Positions 1 through 7,889 of a stretch of DNA of 42,868 nucleotides are shown here, piece by piece; within the stretch, counting starts at the first letter, position 1, and every line of letters begins with the position of its first letter. Source of the stretch: an uncultured Clostridia bacterium. Lineage in GTDB: Bacteria; Bacillota; Clostridia; Lachnospirales; CAG-274. Location of the stretch: NCBI GenBank assembly GCA_947627855.1, contig CANQXR010000018.1:1-42868 (forward strand), in the 5' to 3' direction. The notes under the pieces were generated by a model. It searched no databases and was not told the origin of the DNA. It saw only the letters and a program-made list of their open reading frames with translations. A program made the position numbers and the translations under genes.

Positions 1-90
1 TGCTTCTGAAATCCTATGCCCGTATTAACTCATTAATTTCCTGATAAATTCTCCCAGAACAACTTGACACAATCCTTCAGAATACAATAT

Positions 91-118
91 TTGACATATT
101 GTAATTTTATGGTATAAT
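91..118 (+). promoter_or_regulatory. Sigma-A type promoter of the NCS2 permease gene
   Basis: A perfect -35 box TTGACA (91-96) and a perfect -10 box TATAAT (113-118) are separated by 16 bp, about 50 bp before the permease start codon. Another TTGACA lies at 64-69 but has no -10 box at the right distance. Confidence 0.75.
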
Positions 119-167
119 ATATGTTATAGTTTGTCTCATTTATATGAAGCAAGGGGTGAGAAAACAG

Positions 168-1874
168 ATGAAAAAAAGAACTAAAACAAAGCTGAAAAAA
201 AATCTTGTTATTTTCTATAAAAACGGAGGCATATCCGCAGGCATAGAAAACATTTTAGCTATGCTTCCTTCCACGATCCTTATGCCTATAATTATAAATA
301 ACGGTGCAAAAATGACTGTTTTTGACGTTTCATGTGTTTTGTTTGCGGCAGGTCTTGGCACGCTTATATTTATGCTTATTTCAAAGGGCGGAACACCGTC
401 TTTTCTGGGGTCAAGCTTTGCGTTTATAGGCGTGACTGTTTCTATATGCAGAACATTGATTGCCGAGGGGAAACAAAGCGATATATCCTCCTATCTTTTC
501 GGAACATATTTATTCTCTGCCTTTTTGCTTATCATACTATCCACACTTTGCAAAATAAACGAAAAAAAGGCGCATAGTATAATCGAAACACTTGTTCCCG
601 CCGCCGTTATGGGTCCTGTTATTTCACTGATAGGCTTGGAGCTTTCACCACAGGCAGTGGAAAGAGCAGGTCTGTTGGAAGAACATCTGGGAATGAACGC
701 CCTCTTTTCAATATCTCTTATAGTATTGTTTATATGTCTGTCATTTATGAAGAAAAAGCTGTTCAAGAATGCATCTCTTTTTGTTTCGTTTATATGTGTA
801 TGTATATTATATACAGGATATATGGTCATAAATAAAAAATGGTGCATTGACGAAATAATCTCCAATTGTTTTGAAATGCGGAAATTATCCTTTCCCGATA
901 TTAATATAAGAAATTACCCGAAATTTCATATGTCATATATGATTATGATCATTCCCCCAACATTTATACTATTCTGCGAGCATATAGCAAGAAAAATGAT
1001 GGTGGAAAACCTGAAAGAAAGTCTGAATGACAAAAATGAGAACCCTACTTTATCGAGGTCGGTTTTTGCAAATTCCGTAAGCAATATTACTTCCGCACTG
1101 TTCAGCGGAGTGCCCCTGACACTGTACGCCGAAAATATTGCAGTCATGAGAATAAATTCATATTCCAAAAGGGGTCAGTTTATACTTTCTTCCATTCTGG
1201 TTATGCTCCTTTCATTTTGCGGACCTGTTCTGCATATGATACAAAGAATACCCGATCCCATAATAGGCGGAATGAGCCTTGTGCTGATGGGTGTCATTGC
1301 TGTGCCGGGTCTGAAAATGCTGATAGACAGAAGTGTGGACTACAACAATATTTCAAATCTGCTTCTTACATCTGCGGTTCTGATAACCGGTTTGTCAAAA
1401 ATGAAGATAACTATTCTGAAAACAGAGTTTTCAGGTATGAGTCTGGGGCTTCTGGTAGGCATAGTATTAAATATTTTCATATGCCTGATAACAAGGCTGG
1501 GGCTTAACAAAGACATAATTACAGCAAAAAATATAGAAAATATTATAACTGCCATGGGGCTTAAAGATGTAAAAAAATTGGAAAGGAATGAAGAAACATA
1601 CTCCGAAATATCATTTTATTACAAGGAGGCAGATAACAGAAATCTTTTTATTTCCGTTACGGAGAATTTTGACAAGAAATTTATAATTGCGGCTACGGGA
1701 TATGGCAAAGAAAAATGTCTGAGCCTGTATAAAACCGTTTTGTATAACGATAAGTACATTAATATAGAGTCAGCCCGTATACATAATGACAAAATGCTTG
1801 AAAATTTAATAAAGAATGCCTATACGAGAATAAAGAGTGATGTTGAGAGATCAGACAGTAAAGTCAGACTTTAA
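168..1874 (+). CDS. NCS2-family nucleobase (uracil/xanthine-type) permease
   Basis: This is an integral membrane nucleobase:cation symporter of the NCS2 (UraA/XanP) family, about 568 residues. Family landmarks are visible: LGSSFAFIG in the third membrane region, a CEHIARKM segment where UraA has its substrate-binding EH, VPLTLYAENIAVM, and PDPIIGGMSLVLMGVIA. About a dozen hydrophobic segments precede a soluble C-terminal tail of roughly 110-130 residues, longer than in UraA. The start at 168 is preferred over the ATG at 144 because GGGGTGAG lies 7 bases before it and nothing ribosome-like precedes 144. It is monocistronic, between its own promoter and a bidirectional terminator. The substrate (uracil, xanthine or uric acid) cannot be told from sequence alone. 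Confidence 0.85.
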   Translation: MKKRTKTKLKKNLVIFYKNGGISAGIENILAMLPSTILMPIIINNGAKMTVFDVSCVLFAAGLGTLIFMLISKGGTPSFLGSSFAFIGVTVSICRTLIAEGKQSDISSYLFGTYLFSAFLLIILSTLCKINEKKAHSIIETLVPAAVMGPVISLIGLELSPQAVERAGLLEEHLGMNALFSISLIVLFICLSFMKKKLFKNASLFVSFICVCILYTGYMVINKKWCIDEIISNCFEMRKLSFPDINIRNYPKFHMSYMIMIIPPTFILFCEHIARKMMVENLKESLNDKNENPTLSRSVFANSVSNITSALFSGVPLTLYAENIAVMRINSYSKRGQFILSSILVMLLSFCGPVLHMIQRIPDPIIGGMSLVLMGVIAVPGLKMLIDRSVDYNNISNLLLTSAVLITGLSKMKITILKTEFSGMSLGLLVGIVLNIFICLITRLGLNKDIITAKNIENIITAMGLKDVKKLERNEETYSEISFYYKEADNRNLFISVTENFDKKFIIAATGYGKEKCLSLYKTVLYNDKYINIESARIHNDKMLENLIKNAYTRIKSDVERSDSKVRL

Positions 1875-1892
1875 AAAGGCAGTCCAAAACAT

Positions 1893-1928
1893 AAAAAAGC
1901 CGCCGGATCAACGGCGGCAATTTTTTTT
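1893..1928. terminator. Bidirectional intrinsic terminator
   Basis: A GCCGCCG / CGGCGGC stem (1899-1905 with 1912-1918) and 6-base loop has an A-run on the left and eight Ts on the right. It can end transcription from the permease on the plus strand and from the DUF1858 gene on the minus strand. Confidence 0.85.
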
Positions 1929-2136
1929 AGGCGAGTGTGCTGAAATATGAATTCAGGCTGTTTACGACTTCATCGGCGTTTATGCCGTGTACGAAGCAGG
2001 CCTCCTCCAAGGTTTCTGCCTGAGCCGATGGGCAGCCTATGCAGTGCATACCGCTCATCATAAGAATGGGTACGGCACCCTTATCAATTTTCAGAACATC
2101 AGCAATTACAGTATCCTTTGTAACCTGTTTAGCCAT
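1927..2136 (-). CDS. DUF1858 / hybrid-cluster-protein-associated redox disulfide protein
   Basis: This 69-residue protein matches the small DUF1858 family (the prismane-associated redox-disulfide domain). The diagnostic stretch MHCIGCPSAQAETLEEA holds the CxxC pair (residues 32 and 35) followed by PSA and the ETLEEAC helix. The domain occurs alone or fused to redox enzymes in anaerobes and is thought to act as a redox-active disulfide, but its partner is unknown. An AAGGAG site sits 7-8 bases before ATG. It is the last gene of the AbrB-SHOCT-lepB run, 16 bases after lepB, and ends in the shared terminator. No hybrid cluster protein gene is nearby. Confidence 0.85.
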   Translation of the reverse strand: MAKQVTKDTVIADVLKIDKGAVPILMMSGMHCIGCPSAQAETLEEACFVHGINADEVVNSLNSYFSTLA

Positions 2137-2152
2137 AACAAAATCTCCTTTT

Positions 2153-2761
2153 TTATTTATCCGTAAGAAGCTCTATACCCGGAAAATATTTGAATATTGC
2201 TTTTCCCAGTATTTTATTCCTCTTCACGAATTTATTGTTCCACCTTCTTGAGTCGGCGGAATTATTTCTGTTGTCGCCCAGCATAAAATAGCTGTCCTCG
2301 GGCACATTGTACACAATATCTTCCTCAGGTATCATAGGCTCGGCGATAAACGAATCGTCAAGAGGTTCGTCCGAGTCGTTTATATAAACCTTGCCATCAC
2401 GGATTTCCACCTTTTCTCCGGGCAGCCCGATTATACGCTTGATGAAGTATTGTTTTTCATTATCGGGAAATTTAAAAACAACTATATCGAAACGCTCAGG
2501 GTCTTTAAACAGATATGAAAGTCTGAAGGCAATAAGCCTGTCGTCTTTCATTACAGTATTTTCCATAGAGCTTGTGGGAATCTTGGCATTCACAATAATG
2601 AAGGTTGTGATAAACCATGCCAATATGACAGCGAAGATAATGGTTTTTGCCCAGTCAATGACTTCAGCCATAACAAGCTCCTTTCTGGACTCCTTTGGTT
2701 CGCCGTCATGCTTTTCTATGTTTTTTGAAGAATCATTCCCCGTATCTTTATCGTTGTTCAT
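2153..2761 (-). CDS. lepB: Signal peptidase I
   Basis: A type I signal peptidase (family S26) that removes signal peptides from secreted proteins at the outer face of the membrane. A charged N-terminal tail of about 35 residues leads into one membrane segment (about residues 36-58), as in Gram-positive SipS-type enzymes. The catalytic Ser65 lies in PTSSMENTV and the general base Lys108 in YFIKRIIGLPGE. The later box MLGDNRNNSADSR is also intact. At 202 residues it is of normal length. It follows the SHOCT-like gene by 11 bases and precedes the DUF1858 gene, so the three are probably co-transcribed. Confidence 0.95.
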   Translation of the reverse strand: MNNDKDTGNDSSKNIEKHDGEPKESRKELVMAEVIDWAKTIIFAVILAWFITTFIIVNAKIPTSSMENTVMKDDRLIAFRLSYLFKDPERFDIVVFKFPDNEKQYFIKRIIGLPGEKVEIRDGKVYINDSDEPLDDSFIAEPMIPEEDIVYNVPEDSYFMLGDNRNNSADSRRWNNKFVKRNKILGKAIFKYFPGIELLTDK

Positions 2762-2772
2762 AAATTAACACC

Positions 2773-3132
2773 TTAATTCTCATCGTTTTCAGAAGGTTCT
2801 ATTACAATAATGTTTTCATGACCGCTTTCGGTCACTTCATCTATTATAATATCGTTTGCCGGTTTTGTAAAGCTTTTCTTGCTTTTTAATTCAGTTTTAA
2901 TATTGTCAAGCTTTTCGCCTACCGCCTCTGCATATTTTTTTACCTTTGGACGGGCATTATCTGCAATTGCGGAAACCTTCTTCTTTATCTGCGATGCGCA
3001 GTCGCTTACCTTTTCGCCCAGCTCATTTTCGGACTTTTCGCCGCCAAGAGCTGCCAGAAGCCTGCAGGTCTCATCAGCGTTTATGGTGCCTTCTTTCAAC
3101 AGATTAAGAATAAACATTCTTTCTTCCTTCAT
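2773..3132 (-). CDS. SHOCT-like domain protein with charged tail
   Basis: This is a 119-residue soluble protein. Residues 1-30 (EERMFILNLLKEGTINADET followed by CRLLAAL) match the short helical SHOCT-like domain found at the N-terminus of YvlB/LiaX-type proteins, with the usual hydrophobic-x-x-Leu-Leu-x-x-Gly-x-Ile pattern. The remainder is lysine- and glutamate-rich, probably helical or disordered, with an acidic end. Its function is unknown; in envelope-stress proteins the domain is thought to mediate oligomerisation. GGAGGG lies 7 bases before ATG. It stands 19 bases after the AbrB gene and 11 before lepB, which suggests an envelope-linked operon. Confidence 0.65.
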   Translation of the reverse strand: MKEERMFILNLLKEGTINADETCRLLAALGGEKSENELGEKVSDCASQIKKKVSAIADNARPKVKKYAEAVGEKLDNIKTELKSKKSFTKPANDIIIDEVTESGHENIIVIEPSENDEN

Positions 3133-3151
3133 ATTATTACCCTCCGTCAGC

Positions 3152-3412
3152 TTATAATTCTTTGATGCCTGCTATTTCGCACAGCTTTTTAATGGTATTT
3201 ACGGACACCTTCTTTCCCTCAAACTCCACAAGATTTTCCATTTCGCCCGTAAAAATATCTGCCGGCTCATATTTGCGGAGTATAACGCTGCTCCCGTCTG
3301 TGAAAATCTCCATAGGAGTTTTAATGTCGATTCCCAAATTCTTCCTTAACTCCTTGGGAAGAACTATCCTTCCCAGTTCGTCGACATTTCTTACAATTCC
3401 AGTTGACTTCAT
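3152..3412 (-). CDS. AbrB/SpoVT-family transition-state regulator
   Basis: This 86-residue DNA-binding protein begins with the classic AbrB swapped-hairpin domain: TGIVRNVDELGRIVLPKELR, then NLGI and a strand ending in VILRKY. AbrB-type proteins are dimers or tetramers that repress stationary-phase and sporulation genes. The C-terminal 35 residues probably form the multimerisation region. It is shorter than SpoVT, which carries a GAF-like domain, so an AbrB-type role is more likely. GGGGGA precedes ATG by 8 bases and a strong promoter lies 45 bases upstream. It heads the minus-strand operon with the SHOCT-like gene, lepB and the DUF1858 gene, and is divergent from spmA. Confidence 0.85.
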   Translation of the reverse strand: MKSTGIVRNVDELGRIVLPKELRKNLGIDIKTPMEIFTDGSSVILRKYEPADIFTGEMENLVEFEGKKVSVNTIKKLCEIAGIKEL

Positions 3413-3456
3413 TAAAGAATCCCCCTTTTTAGATAATAATTTTTTGGAACGATTTC

Positions 3457-3485
3457 ATTATACAGCTATTGCCAAATTTTGTCAA
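3457..3485 (-). promoter_or_regulatory. Sigma-A type promoter of the AbrB-lepB operon
   Basis: On the minus strand TTGACA (3480-3485) and TATAAT (3457-3462) are both perfect and 17 bp apart, about 45 bp upstream of the AbrB start codon. Confidence 0.8.
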
Positions 3486-3643
3486 TAGTTTTTTTGAAAA
3501 AATTTGATATTTTTAGCATAACATAACATTACTGGAAGATATTACCTGATTTATATATTATATTGTCAAAGCAATGTCACATTTTATGTACATTCTATAA
3601 TCGTAATAAGCTTAATATAATTGTAAAAAGGAGGCTGTATATT

Positions 3644-4234
3644 ATGCTCAATTATTTATGGGTAGGTATGATTTTCATAGGTATTCTGACTGCGGCATTT
3701 ACGGGGCAGATGGAAGCGGTCACAAACGGCGCAATAGATTCGGCAAAGGAAGCCGTCAACACAATAATTATAATGGTCGGCGTATTGTCAATGTGGACCG
3801 GGCTTATGAAAATAGCCGAAAAATCGGGGCTTACAGAATATCTGTCAGACAAGCTGAAGCCTTTTCTGAGGTTTCTGTTTCCCGATGTTCCGCCAAATCA
3901 CAAGGCAATGAAATACATAGCGGCAAATGTAATTGCAAACGTGCTGGGGCTTGGCTGGGCAGCAACACCTGCCGGACTGCTCGCTATGAAGGAGCTTCAG
4001 AAGCTCAACCCCGAAAAGGACAGGGCAAGCCGTGCAATGTGTATGTTTATGGTTTTCAATATGTCGTCACTTCAGCTTGTTTCCGTTAACATAATTGCTT
4101 ACAGAAGCAGCTTCAACTCCGCAAATCCCTCGGAAATCATAGGTCCGGGGCTGTTTGCGACATTTGTTTCCACAGCCGCCGGCATAGCCGTAATTAAAAT
4201 CATAGAAATGAGGCGAAGAAAGTGCAGATTTTAA
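3644..4234 (+). CDS. spmA: Spore maturation protein A
   Basis: A 196-residue multi-pass membrane protein of the SpmA family, nucleoside-recognition (Gate) domain type. It contributes to spore core dehydration in Bacillus and Clostridium. Recognisable parts are the N-terminal MLNYLWVGMIFIGILTAAF, the NGAIDSAKEAVNTIIIM helix, LFPDVPPNHKAMKYIAANV and LGLGWAATPAGLLAMKELQ. The ATG at 3644 is chosen because AAAGGAGG ends 9 bases before it; an upstream ATG at 3563 has no ribosome site. It overlaps spmB by 13 bases, the usual translationally coupled pair. No clear sporulation-sigma promoter could be assigned in the 230 bp upstream. Confidence 0.95.
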   Translation: MLNYLWVGMIFIGILTAAFTGQMEAVTNGAIDSAKEAVNTIIIMVGVLSMWTGLMKIAEKSGLTEYLSDKLKPFLRFLFPDVPPNHKAMKYIAANVIANVLGLGWAATPAGLLAMKELQKLNPEKDRASRAMCMFMVFNMSSLQLVSVNIIAYRSSFNSANPSEIIGPGLFATFVSTAAGIAVIKIIEMRRRKCRF

Positions 4235-4761
4235 TTGTCATATCAAATCTTATGCTGCCGCTTGTGTTTGTGATAATACTTTCTTACGGAATTTCAAAGG
4301 GGGTAAAGGTTTACGACACATTTATAGAAGGGGCAAAGGACGGAATGAGCTGTGCCGTTGATATTATGCCGACTCTTGTGGGGCTTATGATGGCGGTGGG
4401 TATTCTCCGCTCATCAGGGGCTCTTGACATCTTCAGCCGCATAATTTCCCCTCTTACCGATCTGATACACTATCCATCGGAATTGGTTCCTCTTACTTTA
4501 ATGCGCCTTGTTTCGTCCTCCGCTTCAACGGGCATACTGCTCGACCTTTTCAAGCAGTATGGACCCGACAGCGGCATAGGCAGACTTGTTTCCGTTATGA
4601 TGAGCTGTACGGAAACGGTTTTCTACACTATGAGCGTGTATTTTATGTCAGTCAGAATAACAAAAACACGCTACACACTTCCCGGCGCCCTTATAGCAAA
4701 TTTCGCCGGAATTCTCGCAAGTGTGTTTATATGCAAAATCATATGGGGGCAAATCCATTGA
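4222..4761 (+). CDS. spmB: Spore maturation protein B
   Basis: A 179-residue membrane protein, partner of SpmA, needed for full spore core dehydration and heat resistance. Family features are visible: FIEGAKDGMSCAVDIMPTLV, GLMMAVGILRSSGALD, and the polar SSSASTGILLDLF segment in the middle. The start is a GTG at 4222 inside the end of spmA, with only a weak purine stretch (GCGAAGAAA) before it, so translation is probably coupled to spmA. Its last 23 bases overlap the 3' end of the convergent NAD(P)HX repair gene, leaving no room for a separate terminator. Confidence 0.95.
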   Translation: MQILIVISNLMLPLVFVIILSYGISKGVKVYDTFIEGAKDGMSCAVDIMPTLVGLMMAVGILRSSGALDIFSRIISPLTDLIHYPSELVPLTLMRLVSSSASTGILLDLFKQYGPDSGIGRLVSVMMSCTETVFYTMSVYFMSVRITKTRYTLPGALIANFAGILASVFICKIIWGQIH

Positions 4762-6259
4762 CCTCATCGATTATAAAGGGTATGCAGCCTGCGGTGTCTG
4801 ACGCCAGTGCGCCCCGACTGCCGCTTAACTCGGCTGCCTGCTCTCCCGAAAGACCGTTTATGAAGGTTCCCAATACGGCGGCGGTAAAGCTGTCCGTGTT
4901 CTGAGCGGCAAAGCCTGCGATAAGTCCCGCAAGCACGTCGCCGCTGCCGCCCTTTGACATAACTGAGCAGCCTGTTGTATTTATATAAGCCTTGCCTGTG
5001 GGAGATGCTATAACTGTGGAGGCGTCCTTCAGAACAACCACAACGCCGTACTCCTTTGCGAAAGCGAGAGCCGTTTTTATAGGCTCCGCCTTTATATAGC
5101 CTATGTTAAGTCCCGTAAGGCGGCTCATTTCTCCCATATGGGGCGTTATTACAATATCGGCGGGAGAATCCTTCAATATATCGAGAGAATCCATCAGACA
5201 GTTAAGCCCGTCCGCATCTATTACAAGAGTGCCTTTTATGTTTTTGACCAAAGCCTCCACCAAAGCCTTTGTCCCCTCGGTAACTCCCAAACCCGAGCCT
5301 GTAAGAACCGTTTTTACATCTGCTATGTTTTCAAGTCCCAGATATGCGTCCTCTGTAAGACAGCCATCTTTGCCTGTCACGATTTTGGTCACTGCTTCGG
5401 GAAGGTTAAGATGTATAACATCGGCAGTCTTTTCAAGGCATACCCCTATGGCAAGACCGGCGCCGCACAGATAAGCCGCTTTCAGTCCGAGAAGAGCCGC
5501 CCCTGTCATCTCGTCACTTCCCGAAAAGGAAAACACCTTTCCGTATGTGCCCTTATGTGATGACGGTATTCTCTTGGGCAGCATTGCCCGTGCCTCCGAC
5601 TTCGTGAGCATATGCAGATAAGGCTCACCGGCTTCTCTTTGGGGAATGCCGATAGACCCAACCATAAGCCTGCCCACATACTCCCTTGCCGGGAAGAACA
5701 GAAGTCCGGGCTTGGGGCAGTGGAAGGTATAAGTTACGTCCGCTTTTACAGCATTTTCATATACCTCGGCAGTGTCGGAATTGATTCCCGTGGGACAGTC
5801 CACAGCCAATATATGAGCATCTGAGCTGTTTATTGCTCTGCACCATTCCGCAGCGCTTTCACTGAGCTCGCCGGAAAGCCCTGTGCCTATTATAGCGTCC
5901 ACTATCACATCGGCATTCTCGGCGGCGTCTATATAGTCCTCTGAAAAGGTTACTCCGCAGGCAAGTGCGCTTTTGTAGTTTGTCATACAGTCGGGGCTTC
6001 CTTTCATGGCATCTCCGCAGGGCACTGCACAGACCTTGAAGCCTCTTGCAAAAAGTCCCCTCGCTATGGCATAGCCGTCACCGCCGTTGTTTCCCTTTCC
6101 GCAGAATATGACTATTCTGGTTTTTTCGCTGAATTTTTCTTTAATGTATTCAACAACATTCAAAGCGGCGTTCTCCATAAGAACCGCAGAAGAAACATAT
6201 TGTTCCTCAATGCCATATTTTTCCGCTTTTTTCATTTGTTCATTTGTAAGTACAATCAT
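4739..6259 (-). CDS. nnr: Bifunctional NAD(P)H-hydrate epimerase / ADP-dependent dehydratase
   Basis: A two-domain metabolite-repair enzyme of 506 residues that converts damaged hydrated NAD(P)H back to NAD(P)H. The N-terminal YjeF_N epimerase domain (about 1-215) has GKGNNGGDGYAIARGL and VDCPTGINSDTA. The C-terminal ribokinase-like dehydratase domain (about 225-500) has KGTYGKVFSFSGS, ITPHMGEMSRLTG, VVLKDASTVI and the nucleotide-binding end SKGGSGDVLAGLIAGF. Length and order match E. coli Nnr. Its start overlaps the acpS stop by 4 bases, a frequent acpS-nnr pairing in Firmicutes. The 3' end overlaps spmB convergently. Confidence 0.95.
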   Translation of the reverse strand: MIVLTNEQMKKAEKYGIEEQYVSSAVLMENAALNVVEYIKEKFSEKTRIVIFCGKGNNGGDGYAIARGLFARGFKVCAVPCGDAMKGSPDCMTNYKSALACGVTFSEDYIDAAENADVIVDAIIGTGLSGELSESAAEWCRAINSSDAHILAVDCPTGINSDTAEVYENAVKADVTYTFHCPKPGLLFFPAREYVGRLMVGSIGIPQREAGEPYLHMLTKSEARAMLPKRIPSSHKGTYGKVFSFSGSDEMTGAALLGLKAAYLCGAGLAIGVCLEKTADVIHLNLPEAVTKIVTGKDGCLTEDAYLGLENIADVKTVLTGSGLGVTEGTKALVEALVKNIKGTLVIDADGLNCLMDSLDILKDSPADIVITPHMGEMSRLTGLNIGYIKAEPIKTALAFAKEYGVVVVLKDASTVIASPTGKAYINTTGCSVMSKGGSGDVLAGLIAGFAAQNTDSFTAAVLGTFINGLSGEQAAELSGSRGALASDTAGCIPFIIDEVNGFAPI

Positions 6260-6606
6260 ATGTCCTCCTTTTCGGCTACGCAGTATGCAACAGCGTAGTC
6301 CGATTCATGTGAAATAGATACACAGAGTCTGAGCCGTGAATATACAGACGCTCCGCCATGGAGCAGCGCATAGGGCTTTCCCCTTTCGTCACGCAATATC
6401 TCTATATCCTTAAGCCCGAACCCCGAAAAGCCTGTTCCCAAAGCCTTGCTGACCGCTTCCTTGGCAGCAAAATTTCCCGCAAGCCTTTCCCTACTGCCCC
6501 TGAGTGCTTCAAGCTCTCTTTCAGTAAAGGCAAATTTTAAAAAACCCTCCTTGGCATTCTTTATTCTTTCCGTTTTCACAATGTCTGTTCCCACACCGTA
6601 AATCAT
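6256..6606 (-). CDS. acpS: Holo-[acyl-carrier-protein] synthase
   Basis: A 116-residue 4'-phosphopantetheinyl transferase of the AcpS type, which loads the pantetheine arm from CoA onto acyl carrier protein for fatty-acid synthesis. The Mg-binding Asp sits in GVGTDIVKTERI near the N-terminus. The second motif, NFAAKEAVSKALGTGF, carries the catalytic/metal Glu and the conserved Lys. An AAGGAGG site lies 8 bases before ATG. It is first in an operon with nnr, overlapping by 4 bases, behind a promoter about 150 bases upstream. Confidence 0.95.
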   Translation of the reverse strand: MIYGVGTDIVKTERIKNAKEGFLKFAFTERELEALRGSRERLAGNFAAKEAVSKALGTGFSGFGLKDIEILRDERGKPYALLHGGASVYSRLRLCVSISHESDYAVAYCVAEKEDI

Positions 6607-6860
6607 ATGCCTGTCCTCCTTTATAAAATATTCCGGAAATACAACAACAGCGATGGAAATGCAGCTTTAAGACAATAAAACTGTCGCTCCTATAATTCTC
6701 CGTCTGAGATATAGCCTCCGGCGGATAAAAGAACTTATTGTCGTCAATTCAATTATACATTATTTGATGCATTATAATCAATACCTTTTAAAGCAATTCA
6801 TTTCTCTCCCCAATCTCCCAAAATACCCTGACCCACTTTAAAAAAAATTAAAAAAAGGTA
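6607..6860. other. Intergenic region between acpS and cysK
   Basis: The 326-bp divergent gap holds the acpS promoter and a long acpS leader on the left, and the cysK promoter with its palindrome on the right. I looked for a T-box (AGGGTGGNACCGCG) and for SAM-riboswitch-like sequence and saw neither. Nothing else in it can be supported. Confidence 0.5.
6752..6781 (-). promoter_or_regulatory. Probable promoter of acpS-nnr
   Basis: On the minus strand TTGATT (6776-6781) and TATAAT (6752-6757) are 18 bp apart. This leaves a 5' leader of about 140 bases before acpS, in which I see no obvious structure. Confidence 0.55.
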
Positions 6861-6894
6861 TTGACAAAGGAAGTCATATATGGTAATATACCAT
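6861..6894 (+). promoter_or_regulatory. cysK-metY promoter with overlapping palindromic operator candidate
   Basis: TTGACA (6861-6866) and TAATAT (6884-6889) are 17 bp apart. A perfect palindrome, ATGGTA-ATA-TACCAT (6880-6894), lies exactly over the -10 box, where a bound repressor would block RNA polymerase. Clostridial and bacillary cysteine genes are often controlled by Rrf2-family CymR, but this palindrome is not a site I can assign to a named regulator. Confidence 0.65.
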
Positions 6895-6932
6895 CATAAC
6901 ATATTAAACAAGTAGGAATAATAGGAAAGGCG

Positions 6933-7871
6933 ATGATATTTATGGCAAAGGTCTATGACAGTATGACGGAGCTTATAGGAAAAACTCCCATTCTCAGGAT
7001 AAGCAGATTCGCAAAGAGCAATGGCGTTGATAATTTGTACGCAAAGCTTGAATATCTGAATCCTGCCGGAAGTGTAAAGGACAGAATAGCCGCAGCTATG
7101 ATCGAGGAGGCAGAAAAAAGCGGAAAGCTTGGTCCGGGGGCAACAATAATAGAGCCTACCAGCGGAAACACAGGCATAGGCATAGCCGCAGTTGCCACTG
7201 CTAAGGGGTATAAGGCAATTCTCACCATGCCCGAAACAATGAGCATTGAAAGAAGAAATCTTCTTAAGGCATACGGAGCGGAAATAGTTCTCACAAAAGG
7301 CTCCAAGGGAATGACAGGCGCAATTGAAAAAGCAAGGGAGCTTAACAAGGAAATAGAAAATTCATATATACCCGGTCAGTTTGAAAATCCTGCCAATCCC
7401 GAAACCCACAGAAAAACAACGGGACCGGAAATCTGGGAGGACATGGACGGAAAGGTAGATATTTTTGTTGCCGGAGTAGGAACAGGCGGCACACTTACAG
7501 GTGTGGGCGAATATCTGAAAAGCAAAAATCCCAATGTGAAGATAGTTGCCGTTGAGCCGAAAAGCTCGCCGGTTCTTTCACAGGGCAGGGCAGGCGCTCA
7601 TAAAATTCAGGGAATAGGCGCAGGCTTTGTGCCGGAGGTTCTGAATAGGGATATATATGACGAGATTATAGCTGTTGAAAATGACGATGCCTTTAAAATC
7701 GGCAGAGCATTCGGCAGAAGCGAGGGCATACTGGTCGGTATTTCAGCAGGAGCAGCCTTATGGGCAGCTCTGGAGCTTGCCGGAAGAAATGAAAACAAGG
7801 GCAAAAATATAGTTGTATTGCTGCCCGACACAGGCGACAGATATCTGTCAACAGCACTTTTTACAGACTAA
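6933..7871 (+). CDS. cysK: Cysteine synthase A (O-acetylserine sulfhydrylase)
   Basis: A PLP enzyme that makes cysteine from O-acetylserine and sulfide. The cofactor lysine is in [11 protein letters not shown] (Lys49 with this start). The substrate loop [10 protein letters not shown], the phosphate-binding loop [12 protein letters not shown] and the C-terminal GISAGAAL are intact. The length (312) is normal. Two starts are possible: ATG 6933 has AGG 6-7 bases upstream, and ATG 6942 (protein beginning MAKVYDS, nearer the family N-terminus) has AAGG 11 bases upstream. It sits 18 bases before metY, so the two are co-transcribed from the promoter at 6861-6889. Confidence 0.95.
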   Translation: MIFMAKVYDSMTELIGKTPILRISRFAKSNGVDNLYAKLEYLNPAGSVKDRIAAAMIEEAEKSGKLGPGATIIEPTSGNTGIGIAAVATAKGYKAILTMPETMSIERRNLLKAYGAEIVLTKGSKGMTGAIEKARELNKEIENSYIPGQFENPANPETHRKTTGPEIWEDMDGKVDIFVAGVGTGGTLTGVGEYLKSKNPNVKIVAVEPKSSPVLSQGRAGAHKIQGIGAGFVPEVLNRDIYDEIIAVENDDAFKIGRAFGRSEGILVGISAGAALWAALELAGRNENKGKNIVVLLPDTGDRYLSTALFTD

Positions 7872-7889
7872 GAAAGCGAGGAATTACAA

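Noticed and set aside
6607..6932. T-box or SAM riboswitch before cysK-metY
   Set aside because: No T-box consensus and no SAM-type conserved core; the leader after the promoter is only about 40 bases.
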